This document shows, one piece after another, positions 41,525-51,940 of a stretch of 64,000 nt of DNA (its first letter is position 1; each line of letters opens with the position of its first letter). Source of the stretch: Shimia litoralis (GTDB lineage Bacteria; Pseudomonadota; Alphaproteobacteria; Rhodobacterales; Rhodobacteraceae). The position numbers and the translations under genes are program-made. The notes below the pieces were generated by a model that was not told the origin of the DNA, did not search any database, and saw nothing but the letters and a program-made list of their open reading frames with translations. The stretch covers positions 186,001 through 250,000 of the forward strand of contig NZ_SULI01000001.1 in the NCBI RefSeq assembly GCF_005518135.1, given 5' to 3'.

Positions 41525-42118
41525 ATGACCTTGTTGCACGAGATCCAAGCCTGTCAGATTTGTGCTGATCGGTTCGCCGCCACGCAGCACGCACCGCGTC
41601 CGGTTGCGTGGTTTCACCCTTCTGCGCGCATTCTGATTGCGGGGCAGGCCCCGGGTGCACGCGTTCACCAAAGCGGGCGACCTTTTACCGACCCGTCCGG
41701 AGACCGCCTGCGAGAATGGATGGGGCTTGAGGATGCTGTGTTTTACGACAAAACCAAGATTGCCATTCTCCCGATGGCATTTTGCTTTCCGGGGTATTCG
41801 GGCAAAGGTAGCGACCTTCCGCCGCCAGCAATCTGCGCAAAAACATGGCGCAGCGATGCCCTTGCGACGTTGAAAAATGTGCGGTTGACGCTTCTTATCG
41901 GCGGGCATGCGCAAAAGTGGCATCTGTCAACGCGTGGCTCTGTGACGCAAACGGTTCAGGCATGGCGCGACCATGCGCCCGACGTCTTTCCCTTGCCTCA
42001 TCCGTCGTGGCGCAATACGGGATGGATCAAGAAAAACGCGTGGTTCACAACCGATCTGTTGCCAGAGCTGCGTTGTCGCATAAGGGATGTTCTAGATGAC
42101 CAACGAGACACCGCTTGA
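41525..42118 (+). CDS. Uracil-DNA glycosylase superfamily protein with Fe-S ligands
   Basis: A 197-residue protein of the UDG superfamily (family 4-like). Cys10 and Cys13 (CQIC) with Cys87 and Cys104 (spacing C-X16-C) match the four ligands of the 4Fe-4S cluster of family 4 enzymes. Motif 1 is GQAPGARVHQSGRPF near residue 40 and motif 2 is PHPSWRNTGW near residue 158. The family removes uracil from DNA, but the NxxW-like end of motif 2 differs from classical HPSP, so activity is uncertain. It is divergent from arsR and overlaps sseB by 23 bp. Confidence 0.8.
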   Translation: MTLLHEIQACQICADRFAATQHAPRPVAWFHPSARILIAGQAPGARVHQSGRPFTDPSGDRLREWMGLEDAVFYDKTKIAILPMAFCFPGYSGKGSDLPPPAICAKTWRSDALATLKNVRLTLLIGGHAQKWHLSTRGSVTQTVQAWRDHAPDVFPLPHPSWRNTGWIKKNAWFTTDLLPELRCRIRDVLDDQRDTA

Positions 42119-42887
42119 TATTGCGCATGCCCTAATGCAGGCGCACCCCTCGGATGATGCCGCACGGCTTCGGTTTTATGAACGCCTCGCCGACGCAGAG
42201 CTGTTTTTGCTGTTAAGCAAAGAGGCCGAAGGCGAAAATATCGCACCAGAAGTTTTTGACCTTTCGGATCATTCATTTGTGTTGGTGTTTGACACCGAAG
42301 AGCGCCTCGCAGAGTTTGTGGGAAAACCCGCACCCTATGCGGGGCTGTCTGGGCGAATTGTGGCCTCGATGTTGGCAGGGCAGGGCATTGGTTTGGGCGT
42401 GAACCTTGAGGTTGCGCCGTCTTCTATTCTTATCCCCCCAGAGGCGCTTGGGTGGTTGGCCGAGACCTTGACACATGCCCCCGATCAGGTGGAAGCCCAT
42501 GTTCAGGGGTTCACTCCGCCAGCTGGTCTTCCCGAGACGTTGATCACGGCCCTTGATGCCAAACTGTCGACGGCCGCCGGATTGGCGCAATCCGCGTATT
42601 TGGTGGGCACAACCTATGACAACGGCACCCAAAGCCACATGTTGGGGTTTATCGATGCCATTGATGCGGCGCAAACCGCGCTGGCCAAGGCTGTGTCCGA
42701 GGCATTGACGTTTTCCGGCATCGAAGCGGGGGCCTTGGACGTTGGGTTCTTTTCGGCAAGCGATCCTGTTGCGGCCCAGCTTGCGCGCAGTGGCTTGCGA
42801 TTTGATCTGCCCAAAGCGCCCAAACAAGATGACTATCAGCGTCCCGCACCCGGCAGTGACCCCGACGCGCCCCCCATTTTGAAATAG
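42096..42887 (+). CDS. SseB family protein
   Basis: A 263-residue protein whose first ~125 residues fit the SseB N-terminal domain (AELFLLLSKEAEGENIAPEVFDLSDHSFVLVFDTEERLAEF, then LNLEVAPSSILIPPEAL type segment). The C-terminal half carries a weakly similar second domain. No signal peptide or catalytic motif is visible. SseB was named for serine-sensitivity enhancement and its biochemical role is not established. It overlaps the UDG-like gene by 23 bp and is convergent with ghrA. Confidence 0.75.
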   Translation: MTNETPLDIAHALMQAHPSDDAARLRFYERLADAELFLLLSKEAEGENIAPEVFDLSDHSFVLVFDTEERLAEFVGKPAPYAGLSGRIVASMLAGQGIGLGVNLEVAPSSILIPPEALGWLAETLTHAPDQVEAHVQGFTPPAGLPETLITALDAKLSTAAGLAQSAYLVGTTYDNGTQSHMLGFIDAIDAAQTALAKAVSEALTFSGIEAGALDVGFFSASDPVAAQLARSGLRFDLPKAPKQDDYQRPAPGSDPDAPPILK

Positions 42888-42922
42888 GGGCTTTGGCGGG
42901 ATCAGCAGATGCGCGGCAAGGC

Positions 42923-43852
42923 TTAGTAACCGGCTTGCCGGTCCACCATATATAGCAAATCATCGCCTGCTTCTGCGCGGCGAATGTTTTCTGCAATCAC
43001 TTGCGCCGCTGTTTCCGGCCTTGTTTCGCTGGCAATATGCGGAGTGACGGTCACGTTGGGGTGCGCCCAATATGGATGATCTTTGGGCAATGGCTCTATG
43101 CGAAAGACGTCCAGCGTCGCATGTGCAATCTGCCCCGTATCGAGTGCTGCTAACAAAGCTGTGTCGTCAATCAACGGGCCACGTCCGGGGTTAATGATAA
43201 ATGCGCCCTGTGGCATCATTGCCAGCGCTTTTGCATCGATGATATTTTCTGTCGCGGAGGTCTTGGGCAGCAGCAGAACCAGAATGTCGGCCTGTGACAA
43301 GGCTTGGGTCAACCCATCTGGTCCGCTCAGGCAGGTGATTTGATCATCGTGTTTGGCGGTTCGGCTCCAGCCGGTCACGGGAAACCCGAGGTCATTTAGG
43401 GCGCGTCCGCACGCCAAGCCCAGCTCTCCGAGACCCAGAATTGTGACACGGCGATCCTGTGCAAGCGGGGGAATATAAGCCCGCCATTCTCCGTCTTGGC
43501 CTAAGATATGCCGATCCATGCCCAGATGATGACGCAGCACATGTCCGGTCACCCATTCGACCATGCCACGGCTCAATCCGTGATCGACCATCCGCGCAAT
43601 CGGCTGGGTCAGCGTTTGGTTGCCAACGATGCTCTCGACACCTGCCCAAAGGTTCAACACAGCTTTGGTTCGGACATATGGTGTGAAATCCTGAAGCTCT
43701 GAATTCGGGGCGTAGATGATGTAATCGACCTCTTCCGGTGGAAACGCTGCCCGCAGATCGACGTTGAGATCCGCTTGGGCAAATGCCGCCTGAAGTGGGG
43801 CGGCATAGATGTCCAAACGGTCTTGGGACGGTGCAAATAGAACGTTGATCAT
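42923..43852 (-). CDS. ghrA: Glyoxylate/hydroxypyruvate reductase (GhrA-like)
   Basis: A 309-residue D-2-hydroxyacid dehydrogenase. The Rossmann motif is VTILGLGELGLACG near residue 135; INPGRGPLIDD and the catalytic Arg/Glu/His set follow (RIEPLPKDHPYWAHPNVTVTPHIAS). N-terminal WAGVESI and the H-G-L-S-R-G-M segment are GhrA-like. It reduces glyoxylate and hydroxypyruvate with NADPH. The ATGA start overlaps the upstream VOC gene's stop, so the two are co-translated. Confidence 0.87.
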   Translation of the reverse strand: MINVLFAPSQDRLDIYAAPLQAAFAQADLNVDLRAAFPPEEVDYIIYAPNSELQDFTPYVRTKAVLNLWAGVESIVGNQTLTQPIARMVDHGLSRGMVEWVTGHVLRHHLGMDRHILGQDGEWRAYIPPLAQDRRVTILGLGELGLACGRALNDLGFPVTGWSRTAKHDDQITCLSGPDGLTQALSQADILVLLLPKTSATENIIDAKALAMMPQGAFIINPGRGPLIDDTALLAALDTGQIAHATLDVFRIEPLPKDHPYWAHPNVTVTPHIASETRPETAAQVIAENIRRAEAGDDLLYMVDRQAGY

Positions 43853-44259
43853 GTTGCGAAAACTCCGTTCATATCAGCAAATCCCTTGATTTCGATTGGG
43901 GTGCCAAAGGGGTCACGAAAAAACATTGTGCTTTGCTCGCCCGGTTCGCCTTTGAAGCGGGTGAAAGGCTCTAGGACAAAGGTTACGCCTTTGGCTTTCA
44001 GGTCCTGCGCCAGCGCATCCCATTGCGCCTTGGGCAGGATCACGCCCAAATGTGGCATCGGCACCAGATGTTCGCCCACATGTCCGGTGTTTTCGGTGAT
44101 CAACGGTGCCCCAATATGAAGCGAAATCTGATGGCCGAAAAAGTTGTAATCGACCCATGTGTCGGTGCTGCGACCTTCGACACACCCAAGCACGCCGCCA
44201 TAAAAGGCGCGCGCCTCTTCCAGATTGCCGACGTTATACGCCAAATGAAATATCGACAT
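43849..44259 (-). CDS. VOC family (glyoxalase/dioxygenase fold) protein
   Basis: A 136-residue single-chain VOC protein. The paired beta-alpha-beta units show as MSIFHLAYNVGNLEEARAFYGGVLG with a metal-binding His5, and LGVILPKAQWDALAQDL then FFRDPFGTPIEIKG with a ligand Glu. Substrate unknown. The start has GGAG seven bases upstream. It lies 92 bp after rodA on the same strand and is coupled to ghrA, hinting at handling of reactive two-carbon aldehydes (inference). Confidence 0.82.
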   Translation of the reverse strand: MSIFHLAYNVGNLEEARAFYGGVLGCVEGRSTDTWVDYNFFGHQISLHIGAPLITENTGHVGEHLVPMPHLGVILPKAQWDALAQDLKAKGVTFVLEPFTRFKGEPGEQSTMFFRDPFGTPIEIKGFADMNGVFAT

Positions 44260-44351
44260 GTGTGTCTCCGTCTTTGTTGACCCAGTCAGGTCACAGAAAG
44301 CGGCGTTGCACAACCCAGTTTTCATGTGTGGGCATCGGCGATGCCAGAGGT

Positions 44352-45491
44352 CTATCGTGGTCGGTGCACGTGCGCACTTTGTACCAAACCAAAGGCCATC
44401 ATCAGCACCAACATGGCCGATCCCCCATAGCTGACCAAGGGCAGGGGCACGCCAACAACGGGGGCCATGCCCATCACCATCGACATGTTTACTGCAAAGA
44501 ACAGAAAGAACGTCGCGCCAATTCCAAGAATTAGCAGAGACGAGAACCGATCGCGGTTGGCGATTGCCGCAGTGATGCAGAACACCACGATCAAGGCGTA
44601 CAGACCCAGCAACGAAAATGCGCCAACAAACCCGAACTCTTCGGCAAGGGTGGTAAAGATAAAGTCGGTGTGTTTTTCCGGCAAAAAGTTCAGCCGCGAT
44701 TGCGTGCCTTGCATAAATCCGCGGCCTGTCCAGCCGCCGGATCCCAAAGCGATCTTTGATTGGGTGATGTGATAGCCTGCCCCCAAGGGGTCGCTTGACG
44801 GGTCCAGAAACGTATCAATTCTGCGGTATTGATAATCTTTAAGAAGTTGCCAAGGCGTGCCGCGCGATTGGAAAACGCCCACAACGATGCCACCTGCCAG
44901 TGCGGCGACCGCGGCAAAATACCCCCAGTGAACGCCAGCCATGAACATCACCATTGCCCCGCCTGTCAGCAACAAGATCGAGGTCCCGAGATCAGGCTGT
45001 CGCAACACAAGCGCGGTTGGCAGCAAAATAAGAAGGACGGGGATCGCGATCCAAAGAGGACGGGATGTTTTATGCGCGGGCAGCCAATCATAGTAAGAGG
45101 CCAACAGCATGACCAAGGTGATTTTCATAAGCTCGGAGGGTTGCAGTCGCATGAAACCCAAATCGATCCAACGTTGTGCACCCATGCCGACGCTGCCCAT
45201 GAACTCGACCAATATCAGCAACACGATCGTGACGCCGTACGCCGCCCCAGAGATACTCCGCCAGAACCAGATGGGGACCATAGCCACGGCAATCATGACA
45301 CCCAAACCAAGCGCAAAACGTTTGATTTGTGCGCCTGCCCACGGGGAAAACGAGCCTCCGGCAACTGAATATAGCATCATGAACCCAACACCAGACACCG
45401 CCGCGAGCAGCAGAATGAGCGGCCAGTTCAGAAACAAAATTTTGCGCAGACCGGTTGGGGCCGTTTTGACATTGTATTCAAGATAGCTCAT
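44352..45491 (-). CDS. rodA: Rod-shape peptidoglycan glycosyltransferase RodA
   Basis: A 379-residue SEDS protein with about ten membrane helices. The SEDS signature region reads HITQSKIALGSGGWTGRGFMQGTQSRLNFLPEKHTDFIF with the WxxxG and catalytic Asp, and GVPLPLVSYGGSAMLVLM lies at the end. It polymerises lipid II in the elongasome with PBP2, whose gene is directly upstream and overlaps by ATGA. Confidence 0.95.
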   Translation of the reverse strand: MSYLEYNVKTAPTGLRKILFLNWPLILLLAAVSGVGFMMLYSVAGGSFSPWAGAQIKRFALGLGVMIAVAMVPIWFWRSISGAAYGVTIVLLILVEFMGSVGMGAQRWIDLGFMRLQPSELMKITLVMLLASYYDWLPAHKTSRPLWIAIPVLLILLPTALVLRQPDLGTSILLLTGGAMVMFMAGVHWGYFAAVAALAGGIVVGVFQSRGTPWQLLKDYQYRRIDTFLDPSSDPLGAGYHITQSKIALGSGGWTGRGFMQGTQSRLNFLPEKHTDFIFTTLAEEFGFVGAFSLLGLYALIVVFCITAAIANRDRFSSLLILGIGATFFLFFAVNMSMVMGMAPVVGVPLPLVSYGGSAMLVLMMAFGLVQSAHVHRPR

Positions 45492-47431
45492 GCGCGATCC
45501 TGCCTGTTGCCGTGCCGGTCAGGTAAAATTCGGCGCAGACGTTCTTGCTGTTGCTCGATCTTGCCGCGGTCTCGTCGAGGGTAGGCCGCAAGGGGCGGCT
45601 CTCCTTGGTGCAGCGCTTGAAGAGTGATATCGCGCGCAATCGGTGCTGCCGCAGTAGAGCCCCCCCCGCCATGTTCGACCACAATCGCCACAGCAATTTT
45701 GGGGTCGTCGACAGGGGCGAAATTTACAAAAAGCGCATGGTCACGCCGCTCCCAAGGCAAATCCTTGTTCTTGGTCACCCCTTGGGCACGCTCTGCGGCG
45801 GTGATGTTGCGGACCTGACTTGTGCCAGTTTTGCCCGCCATGCGGAAACCGTCTTCGAGGATGCGGCTGCGATAGGCCGTGCCGCGTTTGTGGTTTGACA
45901 CCGCAAACATCCCTTGCCGGATTTGTCGCAGATGATTTTCATTTAACCCAAGGCTGTTTGCTTGGGGCGTGGCGGCTTCGACGCCATTGACCGATTTGAC
46001 GAGACGGGGAACGATATCCAGCCCCGAGGCCAAGCGCGCAGTCATAACAGCCAACTGCAAAGGCGAGGCGAGCACAAAGCCCTGTCCGATGGATGCGTTC
46101 ACGGTGTCCCCTGGCACCCAGTCACTGCCGCGTACGCTTTCTTTCCACTCTCTTGAGGGATTCAACCCTTTGGCAAGTCCGGATAGCGGAAGATCAAACT
46201 TTGCACCCAACCCGAGCCGCGCAGCCATTGCAGAAAGCTTGTCGATACCCAGTTCAAGCGCGACTTGGTAAAAATAGACGTCACAGCTTTCGCGTAATGC
46301 CGTTTGCAGAGACATGTTGCCATGGCCTGCGCGTTTCCAACAGTGGAACCGTCGATCAGATACCTCGAGATGACCGGGGCAATACACCGTATCATCAGCA
46401 GACACGATCCCTTCTTCCAAGGCAGCGAGTGCGGTCACCATTTTGAAGGTTGATCCGGGCGGATATGTGCCTTGGATCGATTTTGCCGCAAGAGGCCGGT
46501 ATTTGTTGTCCGTCAGGGCCCGATAGTCTGCGACCGAAATCCCTTTGACAAACAGGTTTGGATCAAAGCTCGGCGCAGAGTTCACCGCAAGCAAATCACC
46601 ATTTTGACAATCGATCACGACAGCGGCAGCGCTTTCGCCCTCAAGGCGGGCTTGAATGTAGGACTGTAGTCTTTGGTCTATGGTCAACTGTAGATCGGCG
46701 CCCTGCACACCTTCGCGGCGGCTGAGCTCTCGCATGACGCGGCCAACGGCGTTGACCTCGACCCGCTTGGTGCCCGCCTTGCCACGCAGGGCATCTTCGC
46801 GCTTGGCCTCGACGCCGACTTTGCCCAACTGAAAACGCGGAATGCGTAGCAAGGGATCGGGGTCTTCGAGTTTGGACAAGTCATAGTCACTTACTGGGCC
46901 AACATACCCCACGACATGCGCGAAATCTTCTTGCATCGGATAGATACGTGACAGGCCGACTTCGGGCGTGATCCCGGGAAGAGCAGGCGTGTTGACGGAC
47001 ACGCGGCTCATTTCTTCCCAAGAGACTCGATCGGCGATTGTCACCGGTAAAAATGGTGCTGACCGTCGCATCTCAGCGCGGGCACGATCAAGCGCATCAG
47101 GATCAAGCTCGATCAGATTTGACAGGCGGTGAAAGACCTGCTCCACGTCGCCAGCATCTTCGCGCACCATGGTAATACGATAGGACGGTTCGTTCTGGGC
47201 AAGTGGCACGCCGTTGCGATCAAAGATTTCCCCACGCGCAGGAGGAATAAGGCGAATATTGACACGGTTTTCTTCGGCCAAAAGACGGAATTCGTCGGCT
47301 TTTTCCACCTGAAGATACCGCATGCGCATCCCGAGCATGCCGATAAATCCAAGTTGAACGCCGCCCAAAAGCAAACTTCGACGCGTGATTTTTGCGTGGC
47401 TTTCGGCTGCGTCTGGGTTGGGGCGCCTCAT
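45488..47431 (-). CDS. mrdA: Penicillin-binding protein 2
   Basis: A 647-residue class B PBP, the transpeptidase of cell elongation. One N-terminal membrane helix (LLLGGVQLGFIGMLGMRM) precedes a pedestal domain (ARGEIFDRNGVPLAQN). The catalytic SxxK is in PPGSTFKMVTA, SxN-type in RESCDVYFYQVA, and KTGTSQV closes the site. The C-terminus is extended and rich in Arg and Gln (QQERLRRILPDRHGNRQD). Overlaps with mreD and rodA (ATGA each) mark a tightly coupled mre operon. Confidence 0.96.
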   Translation of the reverse strand: MRRPNPDAAESHAKITRRSLLLGGVQLGFIGMLGMRMRYLQVEKADEFRLLAEENRVNIRLIPPARGEIFDRNGVPLAQNEPSYRITMVREDAGDVEQVFHRLSNLIELDPDALDRARAEMRRSAPFLPVTIADRVSWEEMSRVSVNTPALPGITPEVGLSRIYPMQEDFAHVVGYVGPVSDYDLSKLEDPDPLLRIPRFQLGKVGVEAKREDALRGKAGTKRVEVNAVGRVMRELSRREGVQGADLQLTIDQRLQSYIQARLEGESAAAVVIDCQNGDLLAVNSAPSFDPNLFVKGISVADYRALTDNKYRPLAAKSIQGTYPPGSTFKMVTALAALEEGIVSADDTVYCPGHLEVSDRRFHCWKRAGHGNMSLQTALRESCDVYFYQVALELGIDKLSAMAARLGLGAKFDLPLSGLAKGLNPSREWKESVRGSDWVPGDTVNASIGQGFVLASPLQLAVMTARLASGLDIVPRLVKSVNGVEAATPQANSLGLNENHLRQIRQGMFAVSNHKRGTAYRSRILEDGFRMAGKTGTSQVRNITAAERAQGVTKNKDLPWERRDHALFVNFAPVDDPKIAVAIVVEHGGGGSTAAAPIARDITLQALHQGEPPLAAYPRRDRGKIEQQQERLRRILPDRHGNRQDRA

Positions 47432-47967
47432 GCTGTCCCCGCAATCGCGTCATCGTCTCCGGGGGCGATCTTATGCAGTCCCAAGAGAAAATAGGACAGC
47501 CCGACCACGAGCGGATAGACCAATACGTTCATAAATATCTGGGTCACAGTCAGGCCCAGTGGCGCTTGATCGACCAAGAACACCGCAAGAACCAAGCGGT
47601 TCATCAGCCCAATTCCGACGAATGCGGCCGCGGCAGTCAACCATTCGATCATAAAGGTGGTGTCACGCAACATCGGGGCCTGACGCCGCAATAACTCGCA
47701 CGCCACCAACAAGAGAGCAGCCATGACCCCGGGCGGACGCAAGAGAACCAAGTCTGCCAGCAATATCATCCCCGCAACCGAGAGAGCCGGCACATAATTT
47801 GGGCGGCGTGCGGCCCATGCGATTGTTAGAACCACAAGCAAATCCGGCCCTGACCATCGGCGCGGAGTGAATTCTAGCGGAAGCAGTTGGGCAAGAACCA
47901 ACGCCAATCCGACGAGGATATACGCCAGCCGCATTCCCCATCGACGTGATGCAGAACGGCTAGCCAT
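47428..47967 (-). CDS. mreD: Rod shape-determining membrane protein MreD
   Basis: A 179-residue small membrane protein with about five helices, starting MASRSASRRWGMRLAY. LAQLLPLEFTPRRWSGPDLLVVLTIAWAARRP is the usual MreD opening with the conserved proline/aspartate. The start has a strong GAGGAGG nine bases upstream and overlaps mreC by 8 bp. Position between mreC and mrdA supports the call, since MreD is poorly conserved. Confidence 0.9.
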   Translation of the reverse strand: MASRSASRRWGMRLAYILVGLALVLAQLLPLEFTPRRWSGPDLLVVLTIAWAARRPNYVPALSVAGMILLADLVLLRPPGVMAALLLVACELLRRQAPMLRDTTFMIEWLTAAAAFVGIGLMNRLVLAVFLVDQAPLGLTVTQIFMNVLVYPLVVGLSYFLLGLHKIAPGDDDAIAGTA

Positions 47968-48868
47968 CGGTCTTGGCCTCCTCAGGCGGCAAGGGAGTTG
48001 CCACGCTGCCATCAGGGCGAATGATATAGCCGGGATTCGAGATGGCTTCGTGTCCCCGGTTCCTGAGCACGCGCAAGAATTCAAGGCGTTCATAGTCGGC
48101 GACCAAACGCACGCGCAGACGCCCGCCGGGGTCCGATGAGACCCGCCCAATCAGCAATCCGCTTGGAAAAACCCCGCCATCACCAGACGACACCACCCGA
48201 TCTCCTGGGCGAATTTGGTCAGGGTTTTCCAGAAAATCAATATAGGGTGCCATCGAGTTGTCACCCGCAATTAACGCCGTTTGTCCCGAGGGCTGGATAA
48301 TTGCCGGAATACGGCTTGAGGCGTCGGTGAGTAAAATCACGCGGCTGGAGCGATCCCCCACGCCGGAAATGCGCCCGACAAGACCGATGCCATCCATCGT
48401 CGCCCAGCCATCAACGATGCCATCACGTGCGCCGATATTAAGCAACACAGATTGGCGAAATGGGGAGCCGCTGTCAGCCAACACCACGCCGGTGACATAG
48501 GTCAGGCGCGGGTCAAGTCGCACGTTGTTCAAATCCAACAAACGTGCGTTTTCTTGTTCAAGCTGAAGAGCGGCTTCTTTCCAAGCTTTCATTTGCTGCA
48601 GCTCACGTCGGAGCTCTTGGTTTTGATCCACGACGCGTTGATAGCTTTGAAAATTGCGCAATAGGTTCACGGAAGCTGTCACAGGGGCCATGGCCCAGTC
48701 CATCGATGGCACCACGGCATCGACCACTTGTGCGCGAAAGCGTTCAACGCGTGGGCTATCAATGCGCCAAATCAAGAATATCGCCAGAAGACACAGCAAT
48801 AGAACACCCAACAACAGGCGCTTGAGTGGGGCGACATAATCTTCGCCTTGTGTCCGATCTTTGGCCAC
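47960..48868 (-). CDS. mreC: Rod shape-determining protein MreC
   Basis: A 302-residue bitopic protein. A membrane helix at residues ~15-33 (LLLGVLLLCLLAIFLIW) is followed by a coiled coil (YQRVVDQNQELRRELQQMKAWKEAALQLEQENARL) and the beta-barrel domain (VVLADSGSPFRQSVLLNIGARDGI, GDRVVSSGDGGVFPSGLLIG). MreC links MreB to PBP2 in the periplasm. The start is a GTG with AGGGGG upstream. Confidence 0.94.
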   Translation of the reverse strand: MAKDRTQGEDYVAPLKRLLLGVLLLCLLAIFLIWRIDSPRVERFRAQVVDAVVPSMDWAMAPVTASVNLLRNFQSYQRVVDQNQELRRELQQMKAWKEAALQLEQENARLLDLNNVRLDPRLTYVTGVVLADSGSPFRQSVLLNIGARDGIVDGWATMDGIGLVGRISGVGDRSSRVILLTDASSRIPAIIQPSGQTALIAGDNSMAPYIDFLENPDQIRPGDRVVSSGDGGVFPSGLLIGRVSSDPGGRLRVRLVADYERLEFLRVLRNRGHEAISNPGYIIRPDGSVATPLPPEEAKTDG

Positions 48869-48932
48869 TTTGCCCCCTGTCTAGATCCGTCCGAGGGTTT
48901 TAGCACGCCTTGCGGTATGCTCCAATTGGGGA

Positions 48933-50066
<1,134 letters not shown>

Positions 50067-50185
50067 AGGCCTTGTTGGTTCAAAATCAGCATGAATCCGC
50101 CATTCTGGATGACATGACGGGGCAGGGGTGCGAATGCGCTTGCGAATTGACGGCAAATTGGCACAGGCGCGCTTGGGGTCATGCA

Positions 50186-50211
50186 AACGGGCGCCAAATT
50201 GGGCGCCCGTT
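50186..50211 (-). terminator. Terminator-like stem-loop after the sulfatase gene
   Basis: AACGGGCGCC pairs perfectly with GGCGCCCGTT (10 bp, six-base loop), 23 bp after the sulfatase stop. Only three T residues follow, so Rho-independent activity is possible but not certain. Confidence 0.65.
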
Positions 50212-50233
50212 ACCAGAGATATTTCAGGCAGGT

Positions 50234-51775
50234 CTAACCGCCCTGATTACGCTGAAGACCTTCTAGCACCTGATCAATCGAGAAACTGGCAGGTTTCTGA
50301 CGCGGCGGGTACTCTTTGAAGGTCGACAGGAATTGACCCACAAACGCTTGGGCTGGCACCAGCAAGTACAGTCGCTCAAACCGCCATTGAACATAGGCCG
50401 CCGCTTCTTCCTGAGCGCGTTCAAACGGATCGCTATAAAGGTCGATCAGTTTCGGGACGCGCAGAGGCACAAAGGGTTCCTGCCAGACATCGAAACCTTC
50501 GGCGCGCTGCTCTGCAAAAACAAGCTTCCAACGGTTAAAGCGCAGGTTCACAAGGTCACCGCCGTCCGAGAAATAGAAGAACTCTCGACGTGGGCCAGTT
50601 TCGGTTTCACCCTTGAAATATGGCATAAAGTCATAGCCGTCGAGATGCACAGGTTCGTTGCCTTCACCAAACGGGGCTTCGGTCAACATGCGCTCTTTCA
50701 TGTCGGTATCGCCCAATGCGGACATAAAGGTCGGGAACCAATCCAGATGGCTGATGATCTGGCTCGACTTGCGCCCGGGTTCGATCACACCTGGCCATTT
50801 GATCATCATGGGAACGCGATACCCGCCCTCCCAGTTGTCATTCTTTTCGCCTTTGAAAGGGGTGCTGCCGCCATCCGGCCAAGAAAAGACCTCGGCACCG
50901 TTGTCGGTGGAATACATCACGACTGTATTGTCCGCGATCCCAAGCGCGTCCACTTTATCCAGAAGCTGACCGACCATACCGTCGTGTTCGACCATGCCGT
51001 CTGGGTAAATGCCCAATCCGGTGACGCCTTGGCTCTCTGGTTTGAGGTGGGTGTTGATGTGCATGCGCGTCGAATTATACCACAGAAAGAATGGCTTATC
51101 CTGCGCAACTGCGCGATCCATAAAGTCGAGCGCGCCCGCCGTCACTTCTTCGTCGATGGTTTCCATCCGTTTGCGGGTCAGCGGTCCCGTATCTTCGACG
51201 CTGCCGTCAGAATTGGCTTTGATCACGCCCCGCGGGCCAAATTTTTCGCGGAACTCTGGGCTCTTGGGATAGTCGACGCTCTCCGGCTCTTCTTCTGCAT
51301 TGAGGTGGTAGAGGTTGCCAAAAAACTCATCAAACCCATGGTTGGTGGGCAGGTGTTCGTCGCGATCTCCAAGGTGGTTCTTACCGTATTGGCCAGTCAT
51401 GTAGCCTTTGGATTTCATATATTCCGCGATGGCAGGGTCTTTTTCTGACATGCCTTCTTTGGCACCCGGAAGACCAACCTTAAGCAATCCGGTGCGAAAA
51501 CCGGACTGTCCTGTCACAAATGACGCGCGTCCGGCCGTACAGGATTGTTCGCCATAGCTGTGTGTGAAAAGCATGCCTTCTGACGCGATCCGGTCGATAT
51601 TTGGTGTCTCATACCCCATCATGCCCTGATTATAGGCGCTGATGTTCCAGTATCCGATATCGTCGCCCCAAATGATCAGAAAGTTCGGGGTGTCGCTGGC
51701 GATCGCCGTTGTTGCGAGCAAACTGCTTGCCGTCAAAGTGATGGCCAACGCTGTGTGTCGTAGTCGGTGTCTCAT
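50234..51775 (-). CDS. Exported arylsulfatase
   Basis: A 513-residue sulfatase. A signal peptide ends TTAIA before SD, and metal ligands are in WGDDIGYWN. The formylglycine motif is CTAGRAS at residues 79-85 (C-x-A-x-R type), so a formylglycine-generating enzyme is required. GKNHLGDRDEHLPTNHGFDEFFG and YSTDNGAEVFSWPDGG complete the active site. It releases sulfate from organic esters in the periplasm. The start at 51775 has GGAG eleven bases upstream; a 38-residue upstream extension is not signal-like. A porin gene lies next to it. Confidence 0.92.
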   Translation of the reverse strand: MRHRLRHTALAITLTASSLLATTAIASDTPNFLIIWGDDIGYWNISAYNQGMMGYETPNIDRIASEGMLFTHSYGEQSCTAGRASFVTGQSGFRTGLLKVGLPGAKEGMSEKDPAIAEYMKSKGYMTGQYGKNHLGDRDEHLPTNHGFDEFFGNLYHLNAEEEPESVDYPKSPEFREKFGPRGVIKANSDGSVEDTGPLTRKRMETIDEEVTAGALDFMDRAVAQDKPFFLWYNSTRMHINTHLKPESQGVTGLGIYPDGMVEHDGMVGQLLDKVDALGIADNTVVMYSTDNGAEVFSWPDGGSTPFKGEKNDNWEGGYRVPMMIKWPGVIEPGRKSSQIISHLDWFPTFMSALGDTDMKERMLTEAPFGEGNEPVHLDGYDFMPYFKGETETGPRREFFYFSDGGDLVNLRFNRWKLVFAEQRAEGFDVWQEPFVPLRVPKLIDLYSDPFERAQEEAAAYVQWRFERLYLLVPAQAFVGQFLSTFKEYPPRQKPASFSIDQVLEGLQRNQGG

Positions 51776-51940
51776 GATAGAATGTCTCCGAAAAAAATGT
51801 TTCGAAATGGAATGCAAGTTCCAGAATTCGCGAAAATACTGAGCCGCGTTCCTAAGCTTGCGCCGATATCGGTTTTCAATCAAGGGCACAGGGGGCTGAC
51901 ATTGCAGGCTTTGGGGGCATTAGCCTAGGCGCCCTTGGCG

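Noticed and set aside
50333-51448. 371-residue open frame opposite the sulfatase
   Set aside because: Antisense to a gene with clear active-site motifs; no recognisable protein family and skewed composition.
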